Positions 17,011-25,976 are shown, counted from the first letter of the stretch. The stretch is DNA of 64,000 nt from Paenibacillus prosopidis (GCF_003337375.1 NZ_QPJD01000003.1:369898-433897), one strand, 5' to 3'. Program-made: numbers and translations. The notes: a model not told the origin generated them from the sequence alone.

Positions 17011-17733
17011 ATGGAAAATAGAATTGAAAAAATAAGAGCCGAAGAAAGAAAATACCATGAAGCTTGTTATGACAATTATAAGTTATTTGAAGCGGGATCG
17101 TGGCTGCATAAACCTGTGAGGACCGTAATGGACAACCTTTCATTAATGGAAGATAGAGAGTACCTTTCTGTTTTGGATCTAGGCTGCGGCGTTGGAAGAA
17201 ATAGCATACCAATTGCTGAAACTCTGCTGAAACGAAACGGGAAGGTCGTTTGTGTTGATCTTATAGAGTCTGCTTTAGGTAGATTGATGAGTTATAGCAG
17301 GCAACATAGTGTTGACCATTATTTAGAGCCTATATTATCTGATATTGGCGATTATAATATCCCAATCCATGAATTTGATTTTATTGTTGCCGTATCCGCG
17401 TTAGAACACGTGAAATCTGTAGAAGTATTAGTAGATACATTAGGGAGAATGACGTTGGGCACTAAGTCAGATGGGATAAACTGCATTATTATGAGCACCA
17501 ATATTAAAGAAAATGATGCGCTAACCGGTGAAAGCTTAGAGCCCTATATGGAAATAAACTTAAGTACGGATCAAGCAGTCCAGTTACTTAATAAAGTATA
17601 TAAAGGATGGGAAGTTCTAGACACCCACGAAAAACCTCTAGAATTTTTAATCGAGAGAAACGGAAGAGAAATCTTGTTAAGATGCGATTGTTTAACTTTT
17701 GTAGCTATGAAGAACGGAAAAGGTGAACAATGA
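17011..17733 (+). CDS. Class I SAM-dependent methyltransferase
   Basis: The 240-residue Rossmann-fold methyltransferase has SAM motif I LDLGCGVGRNSIPIA (about residue 55), followed by VVCVDLIESAL (motif II acid) and FDFIVAVSALEHV (motif IV/post-II). It belongs to the broad TehB/UbiE-like group. The methyl acceptor is unknown. An AAGGAGAAC ribosome site precedes the ATG. The stop TGA directly abuts the ATG of the following DUF6886 gene. Confidence 0.82.
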   Translation: MENRIEKIRAEERKYHEACYDNYKLFEAGSWLHKPVRTVMDNLSLMEDREYLSVLDLGCGVGRNSIPIAETLLKRNGKVVCVDLIESALGRLMSYSRQHSVDHYLEPILSDIGDYNIPIHEFDFIVAVSALEHVKSVEVLVDTLGRMTLGTKSDGINCIIMSTNIKENDALTGESLEPYMEINLSTDQAVQLLNKVYKGWEVLDTHEKPLEFLIERNGREILLRCDCLTFVAMKNGKGEQ

Positions 17734-18238
17734 ATGCTCTATCATTTTAGCGAAGAGTCCAATATAAAAATATTTAAGCCAAGAACGGCAAAAGCATTTT
17801 CTCATTTAGAACCTGTCGTATTTGCAATTGATCAAGAGCATGCTCTTCATTACTTTTTTCCTAGAGATTGTCCAAGAGTAATTTATTGGAAAGCAGATTG
17901 GAGCACTTCAAGGCTTTTTCTCCGATAGTACAGTAGATAAAATGATTGTCGTTGAAAATGACTGGTTAGATCGGATTCGAAATACAGAGCTGTACGTTTA
18001 TACATTCGCTGAGGACGGCTTTGAGTTGTTTGAAGAAGCAAAGACAGCTGGGTATTATATTTCAAAACAAGAAATCACTCCATCAAAGGTTGAACTAGTC
18101 GGTGATCCTCTTGGAAAAATTTTAGCTGAAAAAGTAGAATTACGATTTACTCCGGATTTGTACCCAATAAGGGATAAAGTCATTTCATCTTCTTTAGATT
18201 TCTCGATCATACGGTTTCGTAATGCGAAAGGACCCTGA
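17734..18238 (+). pseudogene. DUF6886 family protein, split by a frameshift
   Basis: Two frames join to make one protein. Residues 1-64 (MLYHFSEESNIKIFKPR to FFPRDCPRVIYWKAD) stop at 17928. Skipping one base near 17911 continues as FFSDSTVDKMIVVENDWLDR and then YTFAEDGFELFEEAKTAGYYIS. Both halves match, in order, the conserved blocks I recall for DUF6886 proteins of Bacillota (about 165 residues). A run of five T beside the shift makes either a real mutation or a sequencing indel possible. Confidence 0.75.
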
Positions 18239-18257
18239 ATGAAGAGGAGCTGCGAAT

Positions 18258-18926
18258 ATGAAGAGGAAAGCAGTTATATTTGATTTGTTTGAAACGTTGA
18301 TAACCGAATATTCAAATGGTAGCAGAACTTCTAAACGAAGCTATAATTACATGGAATTACTAGGTCTGTCCAACGAAGATTTTAAGCAGGAGTGGGGCAG
18401 TCGTCAAAGTAGAAGAATGAGCGGTGAATTAGCCGATTATCCCTCGGTCATTAAAGATATTATGTTGAGTAGAAATTTACCATTTAATAAAGAAGCAGTT
18501 ATGCATTTATATAAGGAACGAAAGAAAGAGAAGACAATCCCGTTTGAAAATATCCGTTTAGACATCCTAGAACTGTTATCCACACTTCATGAAAAAAACA
18601 TAAAAATAGGCTTGATAAGTAACTGTACAGAAGAAGAGGTGCAGTACTGGAAAAAGAGCATAATTTCTCATTTTTTTGATGATGTTATTTTCTCCTATGA
18701 GGTCGGTATGGCTAAACCTGATAAGCAAATATATTTATTAAGCTGTAAGCATCTTTCATCAGCACCAGAGAACACGATATTTGTTGGTGATGGCGGTTCA
18801 GGAGAGTTGGAAGGAGCAGATAAGGCGGGATTGAGAGTTTATCATGCAACTTGGTTTAATACCTACATTCAAAGTGATTTCACAAAATTGAAAAGCCCTT
18901 CTGATTTATTGAATAAATTGGAGTGA
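18258..18926 (+). CDS. HAD family hydrolase
   Basis: The 222-residue HAD-IA phosphatase has motif I FDLFETLI (about residue 9), motif II ISNCTEE (about 120), the Lys in GMAKPDKQIY (about 153) and motif IV FVGDGGSGELEGADKAG (about 178). The cap region is helical. A GAGGAGCTG ribosome site is present 8 bases upstream of the ATG. The substrate is unknown. Confidence 0.85.
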   Translation: MKRKAVIFDLFETLITEYSNGSRTSKRSYNYMELLGLSNEDFKQEWGSRQSRRMSGELADYPSVIKDIMLSRNLPFNKEAVMHLYKERKKEKTIPFENIRLDILELLSTLHEKNIKIGLISNCTEEEVQYWKKSIISHFFDDVIFSYEVGMAKPDKQIYLLSCKHLSSAPENTIFVGDGGSGELEGADKAGLRVYHATWFNTYIQSDFTKLKSPSDLLNKLE

Positions 18927-18929
18927 TAA

Positions 18930-19007
18930 CATGAAGGATCATGTAAGCCAGGACAAGAAACGGTGAGCATCGTTTTATCCGGGCAGCTTTACTTTGACGG
19001 CAAATAA
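18930..19007 (+). pseudogene. Cupin-domain fragment
   Basis: A 25-codon frame reads KPGQETVSIVLSGQLYFDGK. It resembles the core strand pair of a small cupin (PGxE...VLxGxLxxDG). No start, no second motif and no ribosome site remain, so it is a relic at best. Confidence 0.35.
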
Positions 19008-19025
19008 GCTCGAAAGGTAGGTTAA

Positions 19026-19505
19026 CCCAAGATTGTTTTTCAAGATACAGGAATAAAGAAGCCTCAATTACGAGCTGAAGGGCTTATACATAACAAGGAT
19101 TTTACCCGATTTTTAGTTCAATGCGATGTTGAAGAAACCTTCTATCGATTTCCAGGCGGCGGTGTAGAGTTTGGTGAAACAGCATCTGAAACGATCGTAA
19201 GGGAACTGTTCGAAGAGTTTGATTTGGAATTAAACATCGGACAGCTAGCTTTAATCAATGAAAGCATTATTGAGTATGATGGCATACAACGACATGATTG
19301 TACGTTAATTCACTGGTGTTGGTTAAATCATGATTCTGTTCTTATAGATATGAAAATGCATAAAGAGCACGATGATATTAAACTGGTCTGGAAATCGTTA
19401 GAACAATTAACTGAAAAACCGTTATATCCTGAAGGAATTTTAGAAATGATGATGCGTAAAACCGTGAGTCAAGTGCATCACAGTGTTATTCGAAAAACGT
19501 ATTGA
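19026..19505 (+). pseudogene. NUDIX hydrolase lacking a start codon
   Basis: An open frame of about 159 codons holds a complete Nudix box, GGGVEFGETASETIVRELFEEF (near residue 50), and a full downstream half ending RKTY. The upstream part (PQLRAEGLIHNKDFTRFLVQCD) is typical of the domain N-terminus. The frame is closed by TAA at 19023 and has no ATG, GTG or TTG before TTG 19224, which lies inside the Nudix box. The start has been lost, or ATT at 19032 is used. It is likely inactive. Confidence 0.6.
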
Positions 19506-19517
19506 CGATGACTAATA

Positions 19518-20111
19518 ATGAGCAGGGAGACGATGTTTATGTTGCAGGAAAGCATGAATCAGCCTTGGTTAGCCGATCATATTCAGAGAAAAGCGAAAGA
19601 GCATAATTTTACAATGTCTTGTGATAATTTAACAGGCAGTTTGCTGCGATTGCTGATCTCGACCAAACCGAATTGTAAAGCACTTGAACTAGGTACTGGA
19701 GCGGGATACTCTACGACCTGGCTGCTTGATGGAATGGATCATGACTCATTATTAATAACAGTTGAATCGGAAGAGAAGTATATCAATATTGCTAAGGAGG
19801 TCATTCTTGATCGAAGAGTTGATTTTCGAGTAACTGACGGGGTGGATTTTATTAAAGAGCATCTCGACCAGAAATTTGATTTGATATTTGCTGATACGTG
19901 GCCAGGGAAATTTTATCTGCTTGATGAAGTGCTAGGCATGCTGAAACCAAACGGTCTTTATATTATTGACGATCTGAATCCTCAGCCGAACTGGCCAGAA
20001 GGGCACGGAGACAAGGTTCATAAGCTAATTGAAGCACTTGATCAAAAAGAGGATTTTCATATATTGAAATTAGACTGGTCTACTGGAATTATGATTTTAA
20101 CTAAGAAGTGA
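19518..20111 (+). CDS. Class I SAM methyltransferase, O-methyltransferase-like
   Basis: The 197-residue protein has SAM motif I ALELGTGAGYSTTWLL (about residue 55), motif II acid in ITVESEEKYINIA, and motif IV FDLIFADTWPGKFYLLDEVL (about 112). The DTWPGK-DE pattern is like O-methyltransferases of the catechol/caffeoyl-CoA fold. The acceptor is unknown. It starts 12 bases after the NUDIX relic, with a GCAGGGAGACG ribosome site. Confidence 0.8.
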   Translation: MSRETMFMLQESMNQPWLADHIQRKAKEHNFTMSCDNLTGSLLRLLISTKPNCKALELGTGAGYSTTWLLDGMDHDSLLITVESEEKYINIAKEVILDRRVDFRVTDGVDFIKEHLDQKFDLIFADTWPGKFYLLDEVLGMLKPNGLYIIDDLNPQPNWPEGHGDKVHKLIEALDQKEDFHILKLDWSTGIMILTKK

Positions 20112-20194
20112 TATAGGGAGACTCAGATGAAACTCAAACATTGCAGCTTTCGGGAGCTATTTCCCTTATTATTAGTGAAAAGGAGTGTTCTAAA

Positions 20195-20674
20195 ATGAAT
20201 CATATTATTCGTATCTTTGATCACATGTACTGGGCCAATACGAAGATTGTTCATTCTTTGCAAGCAATTGAGGGTGATATAGAAAAGCTATTACGCTTAT
20301 TTGCCCATGTCCTTTCTGCCGAAAAAGTTTGGTTAACACGTATTAATGGAAAAGATGCTTCAATGATTTCGATTTGGCCTGATGATTTTAGCCTTGAAGA
20401 GTGTGAGAACATCGTTCAAGAGAACAATGCTGGATTTATGCATTATTTCAAGCAGCATACAGATGCTGATTTGTTAAACGTTATATCTTATCGAAACAGC
20501 AAGGGAGAAGGTTTTAATACAACAGTCTATGATATTTTGACGCAAGTTTCCTTGCATGGCAGTTACCACCGAGGACAGTTAGCAGCTCTTCTTCGAAAAG
20601 AAGGGATAGAACCCATTAATACGGACTATATAACTTTTGTAAGGCAATTAGATGATGTCGGAACAAACGAATAA
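20195..20674 (+). CDS. DinB family protein
   Basis: The 159-residue DinB fold begins MNHIIRIFDHMYWANTKI. The putative metal-binding histidines are His9 (FDHMYWAN), HVLSAEKVW near residue 38 and HGSYHRGQLAALL near residue 130. These fit the three-histidine pattern of DinB/YfiT enzymes. The ATG at 20195, 8 bases after AAAAGGAG, is chosen over an upstream in-frame start at 20141, which lacks a ribosome site. Confidence 0.83.
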   Translation: MNHIIRIFDHMYWANTKIVHSLQAIEGDIEKLLRLFAHVLSAEKVWLTRINGKDASMISIWPDDFSLEECENIVQENNAGFMHYFKQHTDADLLNVISYRNSKGEGFNTTVYDILTQVSLHGSYHRGQLAALLRKEGIEPINTDYITFVRQLDDVGTNE

Positions 20675-20689
20675 GGGAGGTATTTACTG

Positions 20690-21121
20690 ATGAGTAATCA
20701 CTCGATCAGTAGAGGCACTAAAGAAGAAAGTGAATATGTACGGAACCGATTAATCGCATTCAATGACGAAACCGTCCCTTCAGATTTAAATAGGAACTAT
20801 GAAGAAATCAATCTTACCTTGAAAAATGATACAGGAGATATCATTGGCGGTTTAAATAGCGTATGGTGCTGGAACTGGATCGAGGTTGATATATTATGGG
20901 TCGACCAAAATTATCGGGGCATGGATTATGGATCTAAGCTTCTAACTGAAATCGAAGAAATCGCAAAAGAAAAAAAGTGTACGTTTATTAAGTTAAATAC
21001 GTTCAGCTTTCAAGCTCCAGACTTTTATTTAAAAAAAGGCTACAATGTTATTGGCGTTATTGAAAATGCTCCTAGAGGATTTAAACATTATTACTTTATG
21101 AAAGAACTAGAGACTAGGTGA
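20690..21121 (+). CDS. GNAT family N-acetyltransferase
   Basis: The 143-residue GNAT has strand beta-4 VDILWVDQNYRGMDYGSKLL (about residues 63-82). The acetyl-CoA loop reads QNYRGMDYG rather than the canonical QxxGxGxG. It ends with FYLKKGYNVIGVIENAP, as in many stress GNATs of Bacillus. An AAGGGAGG ribosome site is present. The stop lies 5 bases before the start of the tmrB-like gene. The acceptor is unknown. Confidence 0.85.
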   Translation: MSNHSISRGTKEESEYVRNRLIAFNDETVPSDLNRNYEEINLTLKNDTGDIIGGLNSVWCWNWIEVDILWVDQNYRGMDYGSKLLTEIEEIAKEKKCTFIKLNTFSFQAPDFYLKKGYNVIGVIENAPRGFKHYYFMKELETR

Positions 21122-21126
21122 TTAAC

Positions 21127-21717
21127 GTGATTATATGGATAAATGGTGCGTTCGGAGCAGGGAAATCGCAAACTTCGTATGAATTGCATAGAAGAATGAT
21201 AAACTCCTACTTATATGATCCAGAAAACGCAGGTTATTTTATTCAGAAGAATACCCCAAAAACAATCCATAAGGATGATTTCCAAGATTACTCCATGTGG
21301 CGTGAGTTTACTTATTCGATGCTGAAGCATCTTGATACTGCATACGATGGAGTAATTATTGTGCCGATGACCATCGTACATCCGCCTTATTTTAATGAAA
21401 TTATAGGCAAGCTAAGGGAAGATGGCGTACTCATCCATCATTTTGCTCTATGTGCTTCGAAGGATGTTTTGAGAAAGAGGCTGCGGAGTCGTGGGGAAAG
21501 CAGCAACTCATGGGCTGTCCAGCAAATCGACAGATGCGTGACGGGGTTAGCTGACCAGACGTTCCAGCATCATATCGATACAGATAACATGTCGGTGAAA
21601 GATAACGTGGAGTATATCGCTTTAATGTCCAATATCAGCCTGTCACCAGATAACAGAAGTTCGCTGAAACGGGTATATGACCGAGTGAAAACTCAAGTAA
21701 AACAGATCCGTTTCTAA
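21127..21717 (+). CDS. tmrB: TmrB-like P-loop protein (tunicamycin resistance family)
   Basis: The protein is about 196 residues. It starts IIWINGAFGAGKSQTSYELHRR, so the Walker A motif (GAFGAGKS) is at the very N-terminus. VPMTIVHPPYFNEIIG, HHFALCASKDVLRKRLRSR and NSWAVQQIDRCV follow, all matching in order the TmrB protein of Bacillus subtilis, a membrane-associated ATP-binding protein that confers tunicamycin resistance. GTG at 21127 (MIIWING, spaced 5 bases from AGGTGAT) is preferred to GTG 21118, which overlaps the previous stop. Tunicamycin resistance is known for the family and inferred here. Confidence 0.78.
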   Translation: MIIWINGAFGAGKSQTSYELHRRMINSYLYDPENAGYFIQKNTPKTIHKDDFQDYSMWREFTYSMLKHLDTAYDGVIIVPMTIVHPPYFNEIIGKLREDGVLIHHFALCASKDVLRKRLRSRGESSNSWAVQQIDRCVTGLADQTFQHHIDTDNMSVKDNVEYIALMSNISLSPDNRSSLKRVYDRVKTQVKQIRF

Positions 21718-21747
21718 TTATTGTTTAAAATTTAGGAGGAACAACTT

Positions 21748-22524
21748 TTGTCTAACTTAATGCAAAATAAAACAATCGTCATCATGGGTGTAGCGAATGA
21801 TCGAAGCATCGCCTGGGGCGTAGCCAAATCTCTTCACAATCAAGGAGCTAAGCTTATTTTCACCTATCGAAAAGAAAGATCGTTAGAAAAGCTCCAGAAG
21901 CTATTGGAAAGCCATCAAATAGAAGCTTTACAAACCGTATCCTGCGATGTGTTAGATGACAGCAGCGTAGCATCAGCATTTAAGGAAATTGAATTAGCTG
22001 CAGGCACCATTCATGGTGTTGTGCACTCGGTTGCTTTTGCTGAAAAGGATGAGCTGCAGGGGGAGTATGTGAATACGACAAGAGAAGGTTATATGTTAGC
22101 CCAGAGCTCAAGCTCGTATTCGTTGGTCGCCGTTGCTCGGGAAGCGAAGAGACTCATGACAGAAGGCGGCAGCATTGTGACTCAGTCCTACATTGGCGCT
22201 GAACGGGTAGTGAAAAACTACAATGTTATGGGAGTAGCGAAAGCCGCATTGGAAGCAAGCGTTATGTACTTGGCAGAAGACTTAGGGAAATACGGAATAC
22301 GGGTAAATGCTATTTCTGCAGGCCCTATTCGCACGTTAGCTGCAAAAGGTGTGTCCGGCTTTAACGCTATCATGTCCACTATTGATGAACGGGCACCGCT
22401 TCGTCGAAATATTGATCAGGATGAGGTTGGCGATGCAACCATGTTCCTATTGAGCCATTTATCCAGAGGAATTACAGGAGAAGTTCTTCACGTGGATGCG
22501 GGTTATCATATTTTGGGTATGTAG
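21748..22524 (+). CDS. fabI: Enoyl-[acyl-carrier-protein] reductase, FabI type
   Basis: The 258-residue SDR-fold enzyme reduces the enoyl-ACP double bond with NAD(P)H in fatty acid elongation. It has GVANDRSIAWGVAK (cofactor loop, residues 14-27) and HSVAFA (about 94). The catalytic Tyr-x6-Lys reads NYNVMGVAK near residues 154-162, and ISAGPIRTLAAKGV near residue 190 forms the substrate loop. It starts with TTG behind a strong AGGAGG. It sits among detoxification genes rather than with fab genes, so it may be an accessory copy. FabI paralogues can give triclosan tolerance; that role is a guess here. Confidence 0.88.
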   Translation: MSNLMQNKTIVIMGVANDRSIAWGVAKSLHNQGAKLIFTYRKERSLEKLQKLLESHQIEALQTVSCDVLDDSSVASAFKEIELAAGTIHGVVHSVAFAEKDELQGEYVNTTREGYMLAQSSSSYSLVAVAREAKRLMTEGGSIVTQSYIGAERVVKNYNVMGVAKAALEASVMYLAEDLGKYGIRVNAISAGPIRTLAAKGVSGFNAIMSTIDERAPLRRNIDQDEVGDATMFLLSHLSRGITGEVLHVDAGYHILGM

Positions 22525-22614
22525 GCTAGTATTCAGAAGAAAGTTGTAGAAATGCCTTTCATTATGAGATATCATTGATTTAGGTAATGATATCCAATAT
22601 TGGAGGGCGTATTC

Positions 22615-23022
22615 ATGGAACGTTTTGAGATTTCGAACACTAATAAAAGTTTGGAAGTTAACAATGCTAGCATTGCCGATTCTAGATTTGTAAATGTGTG
22701 TGCTGAACGTCTCTATATGGAAAACATAACACTTGCCGGTACGAAGATAACGGATGCAAACCTCAGTGATTTGGAGATTGACGGGGCTCAGCTTGGCGGA
22801 GCATTCATACATAATATTGGATTGCCGCCGGAAGGACATCCTCATTACGAACCTGACAAGAAACAGAGACCTTTACGGTTTGAAAACTGTATGCTTAACG
22901 ATAGCACGATCGTGAACTGTAATTTAACCAATGTAGAAATTTCTGATTGCAATATAACGGGTCTGAAAATTAATGGGATACTGGTTGAAGACTTATTGAG
23001 AGAGTATGCAAAGTTAAAATGA
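22615..23022 (+). CDS. Small pentapeptide-repeat-like protein
   Basis: The 135-residue protein is built of degenerate five-residue steps with bulky hydrophobics at every fifth place (SIADSRFVNVCAERLYMENITLAGTKI, then FENCMLNDSTIVNCNLTNVEIS). This suggests a right-handed beta-helix. Related Paenibacillus and Bacillus proteins are annotated as pentapeptide-repeat or hypothetical. The function is not known. The ATG at 22615 follows TTGGAGGGCG. Confidence 0.65.
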   Translation: MERFEISNTNKSLEVNNASIADSRFVNVCAERLYMENITLAGTKITDANLSDLEIDGAQLGGAFIHNIGLPPEGHPHYEPDKKQRPLRFENCMLNDSTIVNCNLTNVEISDCNITGLKINGILVEDLLREYAKLK

Positions 23023-23036
23023 TAGGAATTCTAATT

Positions 23037-23066
23037 GCCACCTGTATTATATAGGTGGCTTCTTTA
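23037..23066 (+). terminator. Terminator after the pentapeptide-repeat gene
   Basis: GCCACCT pairs with AGGTGGC across a 9-base loop, followed by TTCTTT. Confidence 0.7.
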
Positions 23067-23097
23067 TCATTTAAGTAACGAAACGGGTGAATAAGTG

Positions 23098-23187
23098 ATG
23101 ATTCAACTATTCGATATAAGAGATCAGATTAAGCGATTAGATGCGGCGGTCGATTATTTCTGGAAGCAGTGGAAGAGATGCTTCTAA
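23098..23187 (+). pseudogene. N-terminal fragment of a GNAT acetyltransferase
   Basis: A 29-codon frame reads MIQLFDIRDQIKRLDAAVDY and then FWKQW. It resembles the N-terminus of a GNAT subfamily I recall as starting with FWKQWG. It breaks off at the convergent GH3 gene, whose last codons (23137 to about 23175) are encoded on the opposite strand of this same fragment. It is therefore the left flank of a rearrangement that brought in the GH3 gene. Confidence 0.5.
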
Positions 23188-24363
23188 TGCAGCTTCGATT
23201 TTTCGGTTCACTTTATCGACATCGATACTTATAACAGGATCATCTTTTAAGTTATATTTTGCTTTCAATCGTAAAATACGATAGACGCTCCGGTCTAAGG
23301 TTTCTTCAGTCAGTATTCCGTTGTCCGTACTTTTCTTTAGAGCTTGTAGGACGGATACTTGCTTATCGTAATCATGTCCGACAAGCAAGATATCACTGCC
23401 AGCTTGTACGGATTTTATGGCAGCTTCACCTATATCATAATGCTTTATGATTCCGCCCATCGTCATGTCATCGGTAATAACGACTCCATCGAATTTGAGG
23501 TTTTCCCTTAATAAATTGGTTATTATTGTTCGTGACAACGATGCTGGATTTTGTTTATCGATATTCGGAATAAGCAAATGAGCAATCATTATAGCATCCG
23601 CACCCTGCTTTATGGCTTCTTCGAACGGAAGCAGCTCGAACGATTGCAGCTCTTTCAATGTTTTGTAAACGACAGGCAAATCAAGGTGTGAATCGACGGA
23701 AGTATCCCCATGTCCTGGAAAATGCTTCACCACAGCCGCGACTTGTTCAGATTGAATAGCTTTCATCGTTTCAATGCCATGACGAACAACGGTTTGTGGA
23801 TCAGAACCGAATGATCTATCTCCAATTACCGGATTGTTCGGATTGCTGTTAATGTCGAGCACGGGAGCGAAATCCATATTAAAGCCAAGCGAATGCACTT
23901 CTTTACCTAATGCCAAACCGATCTGACGGGTATAACTTCTTTGGTTAACCATTCCGACTTGTTGAGCCTTTGGGAGCTCGATGAATTCATCAGGCATTCG
24001 ACTAACCTTTCCGCCCTCTTGATCAACACTCAACCATAAAGGAGCTGTATTAGAAATATTCGCAGCCTTCAATTGGTTGAGCAAGGTCATGGTTTGGTTA
24101 GCGTCAGCTATATTTTCCTTATACAAAATAAACCCGCCAATATGGTAGGATTCGATCATTTTCAGAGCGCGAGCTTGTATGGATGTTCCTTTCAGCCCTA
24201 CGATTACCATTTGACCAATTTTTTCATCGATGGTCATTCCGGCTATTTTTTCTTTGATGGGATCTATGGCTTCATTAGGTTTATTAGCTGTACTCGTCCC
24301 ACAACATACTAGCAGTGAAAAGATCAATGAATGAGATAATAATAAAGCTATTTTTTTGTACAT
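23137..24363 (-). CDS. Glycoside hydrolase family 3 lipoprotein (NagZ-like)
   Basis: The 408-residue beta-N-acetylhexosaminidase-type GH3 enzyme is presumably anchored outside the membrane and acts in peptidoglycan muropeptide turnover. It has a signal peptide with a lipobox-like LLVCCG (Cys at about residue 20-21), SVDQEGGKVSRM (about 112), the NagZ motif KHFPGHGDTSVDSH (about 213-226; the His-Asp pair acts as general acid/base) and the nucleophile loop VITDDMTMGG (about 298). It is shorter than two-domain YbbD-type enzymes. Ribosome site CAAAGGAGGAAT. It is the only minus-strand gene in the 26-kb array, with its 3' end lying on a GNAT relic, so it looks inserted. Confidence 0.88.
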   Translation of the reverse strand: MYKKIALLLSHSLIFSLLVCCGTSTANKPNEAIDPIKEKIAGMTIDEKIGQMVIVGLKGTSIQARALKMIESYHIGGFILYKENIADANQTMTLLNQLKAANISNTAPLWLSVDQEGGKVSRMPDEFIELPKAQQVGMVNQRSYTRQIGLALGKEVHSLGFNMDFAPVLDINSNPNNPVIGDRSFGSDPQTVVRHGIETMKAIQSEQVAAVVKHFPGHGDTSVDSHLDLPVVYKTLKELQSFELLPFEEAIKQGADAIMIAHLLIPNIDKQNPASLSRTIITNLLRENLKFDGVVITDDMTMGGIIKHYDIGEAAIKSVQAGSDILLVGHDYDKQVSVLQALKKSTDNGILTEETLDRSVYRILRLKAKYNLKDDPVISIDVDKVNRKIEAALEASLPLLPEIIDRRI

Positions 24364-24492
24364 GAATTATTCCTCCTTTGTTGCAATATCCCCTGGATCA
24401 GCCATCCTCATACCCGTATATTAGTATAGAAAATTAAAATTTCAACCATACATCTATCAAGAAACCTACATATGGGGAGGCTTTATATCAAG

Positions 24493-24897
24493 ATGGATCA
24501 AAAAGAAAGCATGAGCAATGATGTGTATAATGAAAATCTGGATCAAATTCGAGCATTATGCTTATCATTTCCAGGAACAAACGAACGGTTGAGTCACGGG
24601 GCCCCAACTTTTTTTGTGAATGAGAAGAAGTCGTTTGTACAGTACCATCTGAATCACCATGGCGATGGGAAAGTTGCATTATGGTGTGCCGCACCTTCAG
24701 GCGCGCAACCGATACTTGTCGAATCCAATCCAGAAATTTATTATATTCCTGCGTATGTTGGACATCTTGGTTGGGTAGGTGTACGACTTGATCGAGATGC
24801 TGAATGGCACGAAGTGAAGGGTGTCATTCAGGACGCATATTTGACTAAAGCTCCAAAGAAGTATGTTGAGATTGTAAGGGCCGGTTTAAAAACATAG
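24493..24897 (+). CDS. MmcQ/YjbR family protein
   Basis: The 134-residue protein has the MmcQ/YjbR (CyaY-like fold) signatures ALCLSFPGTNERLSHGAPTFF, VALWCAA, and YVGHLGWVGVRLD. The family is annotated as DNA-binding on structural grounds, and its real role is unclear. The ATG at 24493 is used with GGGGAGG 12 bases upstream; the ATG at 24472 overlaps that site. Confidence 0.8.
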   Translation: MDQKESMSNDVYNENLDQIRALCLSFPGTNERLSHGAPTFFVNEKKSFVQYHLNHHGDGKVALWCAAPSGAQPILVESNPEIYYIPAYVGHLGWVGVRLDRDAEWHEVKGVIQDAYLTKAPKKYVEIVRAGLKT

Positions 24898-24919
24898 TTA
24901 ATAAGAAAGTAGGGAAAAT

Positions 24920-25378
24920 ATGCGGGTCGTACAGCTAGAAAGCAAGAAATTAGTCGGCATTCGTGTTGTTTGTGAAGGAGATCAATACGTAAATGAAATA
25001 CCGAAGGCTGCTAAGAAATTAGAGGAACAAGTTCTTAAAATAAAGAATGTAATTGATCCTAATAAAATGATAGGTGGATTTGTAGTGGGAGATTACTTGG
25101 ATGAAGAGGATGGGTACTGGGTTTGCGTAGAAGTAGAAGAATATGATGAGATTCCTGCAGGTATGGTTACTCTAACTGTTCCTGAACAGAGATATGCCGT
25201 CATTACACATACGGGATCTAATAGAGAGATTAGAAATTCATATGAAGCTTTACATCATTGGATTAATGAAAATGGATTAGAAAGAGTTCTTAATGCGTGG
25301 CATCTGGAGATAACTAAGAATTGGAGAATCCAAGAATCCAATTCATATGAAATCGACTTATATGATACGATTAAGTGA
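24920..25378 (+). CDS. GyrI-like small-molecule-binding protein
   Basis: The 152-residue protein is a stand-alone GyrI-like/AraC effector-binding domain (SHS2 module duplicate). It runs from LESKKLVGIRVVC at the N-terminus through GYWVCVEVEEYDEIPAGMVTLTVPEQRYAVITHTGS (about 74-108) to EIDLYDTIK at the C-terminus. Stand-alone members bind small hydrophobic or cationic compounds and some hydrolyse them. No DNA-binding domain is present. Confidence 0.8.
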   Translation: MRVVQLESKKLVGIRVVCEGDQYVNEIPKAAKKLEEQVLKIKNVIDPNKMIGGFVVGDYLDEEDGYWVCVEVEEYDEIPAGMVTLTVPEQRYAVITHTGSNREIRNSYEALHHWINENGLERVLNAWHLEITKNWRIQESNSYEIDLYDTIK

Positions 25379-25427
25379 AAAAATCTTTACCCTAAACATT
25401 GACGCTACATAATAGGAGAGTATTTTA

Positions 25428-25976
25428 ATGCTTAAATATAATATTTGTTTCATTAAACGCGGACAAGAAATCTTATTGTTGAACCGGGAATATCCGAGCT
25501 GGATGGGCTGCTGGAACGGTATAGGCGGCAAGCTTGAGCTGCATGAGACTCCAAGAGAGTCGATGATTCGAGAAATAGAGGAAGAAACGAATATAAGAGA
25601 TTACGTATTACATTTTAAAGGTATCGTAACGTGGACAAGCGACGGATCAAATTTTGGTGGTATGTACGCTTATGTAGCAGAGGTATCGGAAAGCTTTGAA
25701 TATCAGACACCAATAAAGACAGTTGAAGGAATTTTGGATTGGAAAAAAATAGACTGGATTATGCATAGCCAAAATGTTGGAGTTGCATCTAATCTCCCTG
25801 AAACGCTTGATTTGATGTTAAATGATTCGCATAGCTACGACCATCATTGTGTATATCTAAAGGGAAAATTGCAAGAACATATCCCAACTCTCATTCATCC
25901 ACATATGGAGACAGATGAATGGTTAAGGGAGCAATATTTCCAGAAATATCTCTTAAAACAAGGATTTACACGATGA
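25428..25976 (+). CDS. NUDIX hydrolase (MutT/8-oxo-dGTPase-like)
   Basis: The 182-residue protein has a canonical Nudix box, GGKLELHETPRESMIREIEEET (about residues 32-53; GX5EX7REXXEE). The N-terminal YNICFIKRGQEILLLNREYPSWMGCWNGIGGK is typical of the 8-oxo-dGTP diphosphatase group. It probably cleanses oxidised nucleotides. The stop overlaps the ATG of the next gene (ATGA), implying coupling. Confidence 0.85.
   Translation: MLKYNICFIKRGQEILLLNREYPSWMGCWNGIGGKLELHETPRESMIREIEEETNIRDYVLHFKGIVTWTSDGSNFGGMYAYVAEVSESFEYQTPIKTVEGILDWKKIDWIMHSQNVGVASNLPETLDLMLNDSHSYDHHCVYLKGKLQEHIPTLIHPHMETDEWLREQYFQKYLLKQGFTR

Noticed and set aside
18257..18926. Toxin-antitoxin or phage-defence reading of the GNAT/HAD/nucleotidyltransferase genes
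   Set aside because: Gene lengths, motifs and pairings fit metabolic and drug-modifying families; no antitoxin-like partner or defence-specific domain was seen.
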